Source of the DNA: Gammaproteobacteria bacterium
GTDB lineage: Bacteria > Pseudomonadota > Gammaproteobacteria > Pseudomonadales > Halieaceae
Reading direction: 5' to 3'
Assembly: GCA_030426545.1 (NCBI GenBank)
Contig: JAUHYL010000007.1
Coordinates: forward strand, 17,402 to 81,401
Length of the DNA: 64,000 nt
Positions 51,220 through 59,477 of this stretch are shown here, piece after piece; positions within the stretch are counted from its first letter, which is position 1; the number at the start of each line of letters is the position of its first letter. The notes beneath the pieces were generated by a model. The model made no database searches and was not told the origin of the DNA. It worked only from the letters and a program-made list of their open reading frames with translations. The translations under genes and the position numbers were made by a program.

Positions 51220-52053
51220 ATGGATTTGGGATTACAGGGTAAAAACGCCGTCATCACCGGCGGCAGCGGCGGTATCGGCCAGGGTCTGGTGCTGGAGTTT
51301 GCGCGCGAGGGGCTGAATGTCATCAGCGCTTCCCGCGATGTTGCGATTGGCGAGACGTTGGTGAGGCAGGCCGCCGAGCAGGGGTTGCCGGGACGAATTC
51401 TGCCGGTGGCGACGGACGTCACTGATCGCGCATCGGTGGATGCGATGATCGCGCAATGCCACGACGCGTTTGGCCCGGTCGATGTACTGATAAACAACGC
51501 CGGTGGTGCGGCTCGACCGCGCCCCTTTGAGGAACTTGACGATGAGGCCCGCGACTGGGAGAAAGCGCTGAACATCGATGGCGTGGTGAACTGCTGCCAG
51601 GCGGTTGCAGAGGATATGATCGGCCGCAACACGGGTTCCATCATTAACATCTCCTCGAATTCATCGTTGCTGGGCGAGGCGGCTGCCAATCTCGTGCACT
51701 ACGGCGCGTCGAAAGGCTTTGTTAATTCTTTCAGCAAGTCACTCGCCTGGGAATGGGCCAAGAAAGGTGTGCGCGTGAATAACATCTGTCCCGGCTGGAT
51801 CGTCCCGGAGAGTGATGAAAATCTCGGTGAGGGCAGCTTCTGGAGCAAGTTCGGCTGGTTCCTCATGGGGCGCCCGAAGGAGATGCAGCAGGCATTGGAA
51901 GAAGGTACGCTTTACAACATGAGCGGCCTTCCCATACCGCGGCTGGGCCGCCCGGAAGACATTGCCTGGCTGTGTTTATTCCTGTCGTCTGAGAAAGCGG
52001 GTTACATCACGGGGCAGATGATTTCTGTTTCAGGTGGTGCGTACATGCATTGA
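51220..52053 (+). CDS. Short-chain dehydrogenase/reductase (SDR)
   Basis: A 277-residue NAD(P)-dependent oxidoreductase. The cofactor motif TGGSGGIG is at about residues 13-20, NNAGG at about 90, and the active site has Ser in NISSNSSLL with YGASK (Tyr-xxx-Lys). The C-terminal stretch GYITGQMISVSGGAYMH is typical. An insertion before it (SFWSKFGWFLMGRPKEMQQA) lengthens the substrate loop. Substrate unknown, probably a hydroxyl/keto group. It overlaps the sulfotransferase gene by four bases. Confidence 0.92.
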   Translation: MDLGLQGKNAVITGGSGGIGQGLVLEFAREGLNVISASRDVAIGETLVRQAAEQGLPGRILPVATDVTDRASVDAMIAQCHDAFGPVDVLINNAGGAARPRPFEELDDEARDWEKALNIDGVVNCCQAVAEDMIGRNTGSIINISSNSSLLGEAAANLVHYGASKGFVNSFSKSLAWEWAKKGVRVNNICPGWIVPESDENLGEGSFWSKFGWFLMGRPKEMQQALEEGTLYNMSGLPIPRLGRPEDIAWLCLFLSSEKAGYITGQMISVSGGAYMH

Positions 52054-53351
52054 GTGCCGCGGCGTCAGCCGTCCAACAACCAACTGAGCCCTTTCCCATG
52101 TCCCGTGAAGACATCCCTGCCTGGACGCCCCCTGCCCACCCCGATTGGCTGGAGACGATTAATCGAGAGGGCAGCTACTTCGACCTGCCCGCCGTCGTAC
52201 CCCTGGATGAAGCGTCGCTGCTGGATCATGCCCGGCAGCGCACGGGTCTGCAGGATTTTGGCGATGACCTGTGGCGCGAGCCGTTCAGCGTTTACGTCAA
52301 ATCACTGCAGGAAGAGGCGCAACTGACCCTGATGGGGCGCCTGATGGCGCGCAACGACATTATTCTTTGGTTAAGCACCCGTTTGCAGGTAACGGCAACG
52401 CTCAAGCGTCATCCCGAGATCCTGCAGGAGCAGATCGAGGCGCCGATGTTTATCGTCGGCTTGCCGCGCTCCGGAACATCCATCCTGTTTGAACTGTTGT
52501 GGCAGGATCCGGATGTTGGTGTGCCGCTGATGTGGGAGGCCTTGCAACCCTGTCCGCCGCCAGAGGCGGCAAGCTATCAGAGCGATCCTCGAATCGCGCA
52601 GGCGCACCAGCTGTTTACCCAGTGGAGCAGGGTGGCTCCCGAGTTTGCCAGTATGCACGAAATGCGCGGTGATATTCCCGCCGAGTGCGGCCTGCTGATG
52701 GCCGGCACCTTTATCTCCGACCACAACGCCTCACTGCACCAGACGATGAGCTACAGCGCCTGGCTGGCGCAGGCGGATTATCTTCCGGTCTACGAATACC
52801 ACAAAAAGGTGCTGCAAATACTGCAGTGGAAAAACCCGCGCAGGCGCTGGCTGCTGAAAGCACCGGAACACCAGATTCACCTGGAGACCTTGTTGTCGGT
52901 CTACCCGGATGCGCGGATAGTGCAAACGCACCGTGATCCCATCAAGTGCATGGCCTCAACAACCAGCCTGATGGGCACGCTGTATTACATGCGCTCTGAC
53001 CAGCCATTCAACGCCGCCATGTTCGAGAACATCATTATGGGCGATGCCACGGCGCAGCGCCTGGAAAAAGTCATGGATCAGCGCGAACAGGGCGTTGTGC
53101 CCGCAGCGAACATCACTGACTCGCGCTACCAGGATTTAATGGACGACCCCATGGCGTGTATCGAACACACGTACCGGCACTTTGGCATGCAACTGGAAGA
53201 GGCGGCCCGGACGGCAATGCTGGCCTACCTGGCAGAGAAACCACGCGGCAAGTTCGGCGCGCACAGTTACGTGGTGGACGAGGCGCGCGCCGCGGAGCGA
53301 GCGTTGTTCAGGCGCTATCAGGATGCGTACGATATTCCCGACGAGATCTAA
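52050..53351 (+). CDS. Sulfotransferase (Sulfotransfer_3 type), copy 1
   Basis: A 433-residue PAPS-dependent sulfotransferase-like enzyme. The 5'-phosphosulfate loop is FIVGLPRSGTSILFELL (about 130-146); the 3'-phosphate-binding region is around RIVQTHRDPIKCMASTTSL with Arg and Ser. The motif WLLKAPEHQIHLETLLSVYP is typical of the actinobacterial/Halieaceae-type family. The start is GTG overlapping the SDR stop by four bases. It would transfer sulfate to a hydroxyl of an unknown acceptor; it could also be a non-sulfating relative. Confidence 0.88.
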   Translation: MSAAASAVQQPTEPFPMSREDIPAWTPPAHPDWLETINREGSYFDLPAVVPLDEASLLDHARQRTGLQDFGDDLWREPFSVYVKSLQEEAQLTLMGRLMARNDIILWLSTRLQVTATLKRHPEILQEQIEAPMFIVGLPRSGTSILFELLWQDPDVGVPLMWEALQPCPPPEAASYQSDPRIAQAHQLFTQWSRVAPEFASMHEMRGDIPAECGLLMAGTFISDHNASLHQTMSYSAWLAQADYLPVYEYHKKVLQILQWKNPRRRWLLKAPEHQIHLETLLSVYPDARIVQTHRDPIKCMASTTSLMGTLYYMRSDQPFNAAMFENIIMGDATAQRLEKVMDQREQGVVPAANITDSRYQDLMDDPMACIEHTYRHFGMQLEEAARTAMLAYLAEKPRGKFGAHSYVVDEARAAERALFRRYQDAYDIPDEI

Positions 53352-53372
53352 GGCGCGGCGAAGGCTGCGTCA

Positions 53373-54257
53373 CTACGCCGGGGTATCGGGGAAGTGGCGC
53401 ACAATGTTTTCGGCGTAGTGCTCCATCACGCGCTTTTTTTCATCCAGCGTGGACTGCTTTTTACCCAGAGAGTACATGAAGGGGGGCGCCACGGTACTCT
53501 CCAGGCCGTCGTCCTGCAGGCGACGGTAGAGATCCACACTGGGCATGTCGCTGATGCCCAGCATGGCTTCGAAGGGTTCATGTTCACGACCGTGCTCCGC
53601 GCGCAGTTCGTGCAATTGCCGTAGCAGTGGCCCGACATCATCGGGCGCAGTTCCCGCTCCGATGTAACCATCGCCCAGGCGCGCGGTGCGTTTCAAGGCT
53701 GCCCTGGAAGCGCCACCGATGTACACCGGGGGAGGCTCCCCGGGCGCGGGGCTGAGCTGTACGCGCGGGAAGTCAAAGTGGTCACCGTGGTGTTCCACCA
53801 TGTCGCCGTTCCAGAGTTTGCGGATCACCTCGATACTCTCGTCAGTGATTTTGCCGCGTTTGCTGAAATCGACGCCGTAAATGTCGAACTCTTCCTTCAT
53901 CCAGCCTACGCCCACGCCAAGAATGAAGCGATTGTCGCTGAGCACCGCCAGCGTTGCACTGGCGCGCGCCACCTCGTGTGGATTGCGCAGCGGTAACACA
54001 TAGACGCCGCAGGTGAAGCGCAGGGTGCGAGTGACCGCTGCCATGGCTGCAAAGATGGCGGTCTGATCCGGGTACTCGTCATCGGGCTGCATGGGCGGCA
54101 GGCCGCTGTCCGAGTACGGATAAATCGGGCTGATGCTCTCGGGGTACACCGCGTGGTCGCCGCTCATCAGCCCGTGAAAGCCAAGTTCTTCGGCAAACTG
54201 TGCGATGCCCACGAGCTGATCGGTTTCGGCCCAGGTAATGGCCTGCCAGAATTTCAT
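53373..54257 (-). CDS. LLM-class flavin/F420-dependent oxidoreductase
   Basis: A 294-residue luciferase-like TIM-barrel oxidoreductase from MKFWQAITWAETDQLVGIAQ; the ATG at 54257 is chosen because the longer frame extends into the preceding gene in a different phase. Key stretches are EELGFHGLMSGDHAVYPES, RLTLRFTCGVYVLPLRNPH-type VYVLPLRNPHEVARASATL, and LGVGVGWMKEEFDIYGVDF. The pattern is of TIGR03619-like F420 enzymes, which are common in actinobacteria. Whether this cell makes F420 is not shown here. Third gene of a minus-strand unit (sulfotransferase, DUF1214, LLM). Confidence 0.85.
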   Translation of the reverse strand: MKFWQAITWAETDQLVGIAQFAEELGFHGLMSGDHAVYPESISPIYPYSDSGLPPMQPDDEYPDQTAIFAAMAAVTRTLRFTCGVYVLPLRNPHEVARASATLAVLSDNRFILGVGVGWMKEEFDIYGVDFSKRGKITDESIEVIRKLWNGDMVEHHGDHFDFPRVQLSPAPGEPPPVYIGGASRAALKRTARLGDGYIGAGTAPDDVGPLLRQLHELRAEHGREHEPFEAMLGISDMPSVDLYRRLQDDGLESTVAPPFMYSLGKKQSTLDEKKRVMEHYAENIVRHFPDTPA

Positions 54258-54294
54258 CGATTCACGGCTCCTCGGAGCGTTGCAGTTCGTAGGT

Positions 54295-55410
54295 TCAGGC
54301 GCAGAGGTCGGCCAGTTTGATGACTTCAGCCTGGGGGGTTGCGACCTCGCCTCGCACCATGAAGAACCGCCAGAAGACCATGCCGAACGGCATGCCCTCG
54401 GTATCCAGCCAGTTCGGCACACCCGGGTCGCTGTTGGCGATAACCATACGGAAAGTGCCGTCGTCTTCCAGTACCGTCTGGGCGCGGTTGAGTGAAACGC
54501 TGCGATCTCGATAGTCCAGCGTCTGCTGAAAACGGTTCCACAGACAGACGTTGGCGAAGCTGCAGTCCGGCCAGCGGCCGGTGATGACCAGTGCCTCGTC
54601 CTCGCCAATGAAAAACGGCGCCATGGAGTAGTGTGCGTCCGCGGCTGCCAGGCCAAAGTCCCCCGGCGGCACCGGCGCGGGGAATTCGTTCGGCGTCAGG
54701 GCGACAAAGGGCGGCGGCTCGGAGTTTGCCATGGGCGGCATGCCCAGCGTGCGCCCGTGAACGGCGTTGCATACGCGGCGTATGCCGGCAGCGACGCTGG
54801 CATCATCCGGTGGTGCCGCGGTGGGACCGGGATTCAGGCACTCGATCCGCAGCCGCGGCTCCAGTTGGATGTCGCACGCCCCCGGCTCTTTCTGTTCGAA
54901 ATAATGCCGCGTGGTCACGCGCGAGGCGTTCGCAGAAAGCGGCAGCCAGTTCCTGTCGCGCGCCTGGCCACCCAGGTGCAGCGTGAAATTGCCATTGCTG
55001 TCGACGTCGATGTTGTGGTCGTTCAGTACGCCCGAGGTATTGCTGGCCATGTGGCCGTCCTGTGCGCCTTCCTCCAGTGTGATGGAGAAATACGCGGCGC
55101 CGCGCAATTCGCCGTGAATCACGTACTCATGCGCCGCACTCACCGGCGCATCGAAGTAAATGGCATCGGAATTGTCGCCGGTCAGTTTTCTGCTGGGTGT
55201 GACGATGCGTCGAAAATCCGGGCGCGCCGCGTCCTGTTCGAAGTAACCCACCAGCGCGGCCTCCAGGATATGCATCAGTGCCCGGTGCGAACCCACAATG
55301 TCTTCTGGCGAGTGCAGATTCCATTCTTCCGATGACCAGCGTTGATCGACCTCGGTCAGCAGGTCGATCAGTTCGCGCAGCGCTTGGCGGCTCTGGGTGT
55401 CGTTGCTCAT
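54295..55410 (-). CDS. DUF1214 domain protein (copy 2)
   Basis: A 371-residue paralogue of the copy at 49994. Shared features are GDNSDAIYFDAPV, YVIHGELRGAAYFSITLEEG, ANVCLWNRFQQTLDYRDR and VIANSDPGVPNWLDTEGM. Predicted cytoplasmic, with no signal peptide. It is flanked by a sulfotransferase upstream (17 bp) and an LLM oxidoreductase downstream (37 bp). The region of C-terminal divergence from copy 1 suggests different substrates. Function unknown. Confidence 0.85.
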   Translation of the reverse strand: MSNDTQSRQALRELIDLLTEVDQRWSSEEWNLHSPEDIVGSHRALMHILEAALVGYFEQDAARPDFRRIVTPSRKLTGDNSDAIYFDAPVSAAHEYVIHGELRGAAYFSITLEEGAQDGHMASNTSGVLNDHNIDVDSNGNFTLHLGGQARDRNWLPLSANASRVTTRHYFEQKEPGACDIQLEPRLRIECLNPGPTAAPPDDASVAAGIRRVCNAVHGRTLGMPPMANSEPPPFVALTPNEFPAPVPPGDFGLAAADAHYSMAPFFIGEDEALVITGRWPDCSFANVCLWNRFQQTLDYRDRSVSLNRAQTVLEDDGTFRMVIANSDPGVPNWLDTEGMPFGMVFWRFFMVRGEVATPQAEVIKLADLCA

Positions 55411-55426
55411 GGTCGGGATCCTTTGC

Positions 55427-56731
55427 TTAGGGGCGTGCGGTCAGGTGCGGGTTGCTGGTTTCAGGCGGTATGGCAAACTTTTCGCTGTAAAAGCGTAGTC
55501 GCTCGGCGACGTCTTCGCGAGTCAGGCCAAAAGACGCCAGCGAGTATTTGTGCGCGCCGTGCTTGTGTTGGTTATTCAGGTCCAGCCACTCGCGCATACC
55601 CTGCTCGGCCTGATGACTGAATGGCAGGTCGAGAAACTGGTACACGCCCTGCATTGCGCTGTGCCAGTCGGCGGTGATGTCCGCGTACAGCACGTCGTAC
55701 TGATTTTGCGGTGCACACAGTTGCGCTCTATCTGCCAGGTTTTTATGCAGCATGCGCTCTGCCTTGTCGAGCCAGTTGCGGCCGACGGTGTGAGGATCGA
55801 TGTTGTCGTTATCGCGCACCAGCGACGTCCATGCCATGGAGCAGGTGGAACCGATGACCTTTACCGGGTCGCGATGCGGGCACACCAGTTTTGCATTTGG
55901 AAAGACGTGCAGCAGCGCATCGAGATCCTGCAGGTGCTGGGGAGACTTTAGAACCCAGGGTTTGTCTTCCGGATCGCCGCGAAACCATGAAATGAGCTTC
56001 AGAAGATCGACCATGTATTCATAGGCGAATTTCTGGTCATGGGTCATCAGCCACTCAGCGAAACTGGGCAAGTCGTTGATGACCTCAAACAACTGCGTGG
56101 AAAACGCGTGTTGTAACAGACCGATTTCTTCCTCGACTTCCATGGTGCCCAGCGGGTGGACTGCGGCGATCTGTGGGCTCATGTAAAGCACGGCCTTCAA
56201 CGCCTGGTCCAGCGCAGTGATCCGCGGGTCTGTGTCGCCACGCTCGCGCGCAGCGAAGCTGTCTTCCTCGGGAACCGGATAAACGCTCTCCCATGACTTC
56301 AGGTGCAGAAAGCGATCGTCGGCCGCGAGCAGGCGGTGCAGCCGTGTCGTGCCGGAGCGCGCCATGCCGACTACCACCACCGGGTCTGGCATCTGGCGCT
56401 GCAGAATGTCAGGGTGCGTTTGCCACAAGGCCTGGGCGTGCAGGCGTCCGCGCAGCAGCCGCTGAATGTTCGCCCGGGCCAGGTAGCGACCAATGGGATT
56501 GAGCTGCGCTTCCTCATTGGTGGATGTAACCAGCAGGCGAAGGGGTTCCACAAAACGCTCGTCGCCGAAGTCTTCCAGGCCGGTCTCGCGCCGTGCCTGA
56601 TCCATCAGTGCATCGGCATCGATCGGAAACCGCGCCATGCCCAGAGACTGGGCGCCACGCAGGCAGGCATTGATCAACCGGATAGGCCGGCGGTGGTAAT
56701 CCCTTGCCCTGAGTTTTACAGCTTCGGTCAT
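55427..56731 (-). CDS. Sulfotransferase (Sulfotransfer_3 type), copy 2
   Basis: A 434-residue paralogue of the enzyme at 52050. The PAPS loop is VVVGMARSGTTRLHRLL; the 3' loop is KLVCPHRDPVKVIGSTCSM, and WVLKSPQHLQDLDALLHVFP aligns with the first copy. The ATG at 56731 is preferred over a GTG at 56776. Ten-residue N-terminal charged stretch, no signal. It starts the minus-strand unit with DUF1214 copy 2 and the LLM enzyme, mirroring the plus-strand unit. Acceptor unknown. Confidence 0.87.
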   Translation of the reverse strand: MTEAVKLRARDYHRRPIRLINACLRGAQSLGMARFPIDADALMDQARRETGLEDFGDERFVEPLRLLVTSTNEEAQLNPIGRYLARANIQRLLRGRLHAQALWQTHPDILQRQMPDPVVVVGMARSGTTRLHRLLAADDRFLHLKSWESVYPVPEEDSFAARERGDTDPRITALDQALKAVLYMSPQIAAVHPLGTMEVEEEIGLLQHAFSTQLFEVINDLPSFAEWLMTHDQKFAYEYMVDLLKLISWFRGDPEDKPWVLKSPQHLQDLDALLHVFPNAKLVCPHRDPVKVIGSTCSMAWTSLVRDNDNIDPHTVGRNWLDKAERMLHKNLADRAQLCAPQNQYDVLYADITADWHSAMQGVYQFLDLPFSHQAEQGMREWLDLNNQHKHGAHKYSLASFGLTREDVAERLRFYSEKFAIPPETSNPHLTARP

Positions 56732-56959
56732 CGGGTATTCCGCTGTTCTGTCAAAAGAACGGTGACAGGAGGCCACTGAAGCGACGAGTATGCCGTACCC
56801 AACCGGCGCGGTATGCAGGCGTGCCGTGCCTGCGACATGAAACCCATCACCGGTTCAGCCATTTGACCGGCCGCAACGCGATGCTGGGCTGGCGGTACCG
56901 TGCGCGCTCAATTATGGTGTCATGAAACGCGTTCCCTGAATTATCCCGGAGTTGTCTGC

Positions 56960-57898
56960 ATGAAAGCTGTGCGCTGCTGTGAGAAAACCGTTGAACTGGT
57001 CGACGCGCCAGCACCCACCGGTGAAGGAGTGGTTGTCAATGTGCGCTCAGCCGGTATCTGCGGCTCGGATTTGCACATGATAGACAATGGTTTTCCTATA
57101 CCGGGCACACTGGGTCACGAAATGGCGGGCACGTTGAAAGATGGCAGAGAGGTTGCGATCGAGCCGGTGGCACCCTGTGGTCATTGTGATATGTGCGTTC
57201 AGGGGGACTACTTCTCGTGCCGCAAGGGCCCGGCGGTTCTCTATGGTGTCGGAATGGATGGCGGCATGGCGGAGCAGATCATCGTGCCGGAGCGCGCTAT
57301 CGTGCCCCTGCCAAATAATGTCAGCGCTGCCGACGCCTGTCTGGTAGAGCCACTGGCAGTTGCGGTGCACGGCGTGAATATGCTGGATCTACAGGTCAGC
57401 TCACGCGTGGCGGTGATCGGCGCCGGCGCCGTGGGCCTGGCCGCAGCGGCGGTGCTGACCTCGTTTCTGTCCCGGGTCGACGTCGCCGCCAGGCACGATG
57501 CGCAGAGGGAGGCCGCCCAGCGCCTGGGCGCGGGGCTCGAGCCTGAGGGCGAGTACGATGCGGTTCTCGAGTGTGCCGGGAATACTGCGGCATTGGCCCA
57601 GGCAGCACGCTTGTGCAAGCCGGGCGGCGTGATCGTCCTGTTGGCGACCTACTGGGAAACCGTGGAAATGCCCGCCGCACTCATCACCATGAAAAGCCTG
57701 CGCGTTTATGGCTCGTTCCTGTATGGCAAACGGGGATTGATACGCGATGTGGAAGTGGCGGCGCAGCTGATGGCCGCGCGCCCGGAACTGGCCGCAACGC
57801 TGATTACCCACCGCATGCCACTGGATGCGGCACCGGAGGCATTCGCGATCGCGCGCCAGCGTGAGGCGGGAGCGATCAAGGTGGTGCTGGAACCCTGA
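56960..57898 (+). CDS. Zinc-dependent alcohol dehydrogenase (MDR family)
   Basis: A 312-residue medium-chain dehydrogenase of the threonine/sorbitol dehydrogenase type. The ATG at 56960 precedes MKAVRCCEKTVELVDAP; an ATG at 56900 only extends into non-coding sequence. Catalytic zinc ligands are Cys in SAGICGSDLHMI and His/Glu in TLGHEMAG; structural zinc uses four Cys in CGHCDMCVQGDYFSC. The NAD loop is GAGAVGLAA. It is slightly shorter than usual (about 340) because of a compact cofactor domain. Substrate unknown. Confidence 0.9.
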   Translation: MKAVRCCEKTVELVDAPAPTGEGVVVNVRSAGICGSDLHMIDNGFPIPGTLGHEMAGTLKDGREVAIEPVAPCGHCDMCVQGDYFSCRKGPAVLYGVGMDGGMAEQIIVPERAIVPLPNNVSAADACLVEPLAVAVHGVNMLDLQVSSRVAVIGAGAVGLAAAAVLTSFLSRVDVAARHDAQREAAQRLGAGLEPEGEYDAVLECAGNTAALAQAARLCKPGGVIVLLATYWETVEMPAALITMKSLRVYGSFLYGKRGLIRDVEVAAQLMAARPELAATLITHRMPLDAAPEAFAIARQREAGAIKVVLEP

Positions 57899-57995
57899 GC
57901 GCTGCATGCCATTAACAATTGTTTACCTTCGATTGCACACCGTAACCGCACTGGGTGTTTTAATGCGCGCGGTAAACAATTCGGGAGAATGACAA

Positions 57996-58427
57996 ATGAT
58001 CAGAACCTATGTACTGCTGGCGCTACTGGCCCTTCCACTGATGCTGTCCGCCCAACCCGGACGCGACGTCGGTGAACGTATGGCCGAGGAACTGGATCTG
58101 ACTGATGCGCAGCGGGAACAGATTCGTGACATTCACGCCAGCGGCGGCGGCCGGGACGAAGTGCGTGAAGTGCTGACACCAGAGCAGCAGGCAAAAGCGG
58201 ATGAACTGCACAGTAAACGTGCAGCGCATCGGGAAAAACGCGTTGATCACCTGAAGCGTGAGTTGGATCTCACGCCCGAGCAGACGCAGCAGATACGTGA
58301 CGCTTTCGAATCCGGCAGCGGCAGGGATGAAATCCGTGCCGTGTTGACGGAAGCACAGCAGGCGAAGTTTGATGAAATGCGCAGCGAACGAGGCGGCAAG
58401 GGCAAGGGCTGGCGTCGTCCGTACTGA
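57996..58427 (+). CDS. Small periplasmic protein with two LTxxQ-like repeats
   Basis: A 143-residue protein with a signal peptide (about 1-19, MIRTYVLLALLALPLMLSA). The mature protein is almost entirely two similar helical repeats: residues 32-71 (ELDLTDAQREQIRDI ... VLTPEQQAKADEL) and 89-128 (ELDLTPEQTQQIRDA ... VLTEAQQAKFDEM). These resemble the LTxxQ motifs of Spy/CpxP stress proteins. A basic C-terminus GGKGKGWRRPY follows. Probably an envelope chaperone or metal-stress protein. It has its own ribosome site (GGGAGAA). Confidence 0.8.
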   Translation: MIRTYVLLALLALPLMLSAQPGRDVGERMAEELDLTDAQREQIRDIHASGGGRDEVREVLTPEQQAKADELHSKRAAHREKRVDHLKRELDLTPEQTQQIRDAFESGSGRDEIRAVLTEAQQAKFDEMRSERGGKGKGWRRPY

Positions 58428-58460
58428 CGGGTCAGGCCGGCATTTCTTAGGCCGACAGGG

Positions 58461-58748
58461 TCACCTGATCTGGTCTATCGCGGCAGCGAGCTTAAAGTCG
58501 CGTTCGCTGATCCCCTTTGCGTCATGCGTCGTGAGGGAAATCTCCACCCGGTTGTAGACGTTGCACCATTCCGGGTGGTGATCCATCTTCTCCGCCAGCA
58601 GCGCGACCTGCCCCATAAAGCCGAAGGCCTGTACGAAATTGTCAAAGGTAAACTGACGAAACAGTTTCTCTTCGCGCAACGACCACTCGGGCAGTTCTCC
58701 CAACCGTTGCGTTACGCTCTCTGCGTCCAGTGCGGTAACCATCTTCAA
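58461..58748 (-). CDS. phhB: Pterin-4a-carbinolamine dehydratase
   Basis: A 95-residue enzyme that dehydrates 4a-hydroxytetrahydrobiopterin. The active-site motif [20 protein letters not shown] includes the catalytic His pair, followed by [17 protein letters not shown] with the third His. The length is exactly that of bacterial PCD/DCoH proteins. In many bacteria it serves phenylalanine hydroxylase, which is not in the window. Convergent with the periplasmic repeat protein; divergent from the deazaflavin-dependent reductase gene. Confidence 0.93.
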   Translation of the reverse strand: MKMVTALDAESVTQRLGELPEWSLREEKLFRQFTFDNFVQAFGFMGQVALLAEKMDHHPEWCNVYNRVEISLTTHDAKGISERDFKLAAAIDQIR

Positions 58749-58872
58749 CCTCCCCCTGTGAAAGCGCTATAGTACGGCGATTGTGCGCGGCCCGCGAGTG
58801 CAAGCCCTTCGCGGCCAGCCAGGGTACACGGTGTTAACTGCCGTGCGTTTCCGTGCCCCGGGAGGGCGATTC

Positions 58873-59334
58873 ATGGGCCTGATGCAGACAAAGTTCTTTA
58901 CCCGTGCGCTGGCACTGCCCGCGGTGGTGGCAATTCTCAAGCGCGTGGTGCCGCCGCTGGATCGGTTTCTGCTGCGCGTCAGTCGAGGCTGGTTGAACAC
59001 CGCGCTGCAACCGGTGGCATTGGTAAACACAACGGGCGCGAAGAGCGGTAAGCGGCGGGCGATAGCGACTATCTGCATGCCCGTGGAGGGCGGTATCGTT
59101 GTTGTCGGCTCCAACTGGGGCGGTGACCGCGACCCGGCGTGGGTGCATAACCTGCGCGCGCACCCGCAGGTTGAAATTGCCTTTCGCGGTTATGTCGGGC
59201 CTGCTGTCGCACGTGAGGTCACAGGGGAGGAGCGCGCGAGGCTGTGGCGGCAGATGGTGGCCTATAGCCCGCAACACGCGGTGTATCAGGCAGGCACGTC
59301 GCGGTTGTTGCCGGTTTTACTGCTGGAATGGTAG
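58873..59334 (+). CDS. Deazaflavin-dependent (F420H2) nitroreductase family protein
   Basis: A 153-residue protein of the Ddn/split-barrel F420 nitroreductase group. The ATG at 58873 has GGAGGG six bases upstream. The signature is LVNTTGAKSGKRRAIATICM then GGIVVVGSNWGGDRDPAWVHN, and LRAHPQVEIAFRG, which are the family hallmarks. Typical in mycobacteria; less common in gammaproteobacteria. With the LLM gene nearby it suggests F420 or a related deazaflavin cofactor may be used. Substrate unknown. Confidence 0.88.
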   Translation: MGLMQTKFFTRALALPAVVAILKRVVPPLDRFLLRVSRGWLNTALQPVALVNTTGAKSGKRRAIATICMPVEGGIVVVGSNWGGDRDPAWVHNLRAHPQVEIAFRGYVGPAVAREVTGEERARLWRQMVAYSPQHAVYQAGTSRLLPVLLLEW

Positions 59335-59477
59335 CTGGCGGTAACCGCGCCAGTCCGCTCGCTGATAGTGGGAGCCGGTTTAACCTGCTGGGATGATGTA
59401 GCGCGTGGCCTGTCTTGCCTTGAAAACCCCTGCGCGCGCTGCCATGCTGGCCGGCCATCCGTTCGGAGTTGAACCGC

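Noticed and set aside
53373-54656. A 427-codon reading of the LLM gene
   Set aside because: The first 133 codons are a shifted reading of DUF1214 copy 2; the LLM N-terminus MKFWQAITWAE marks the true start at 54257.
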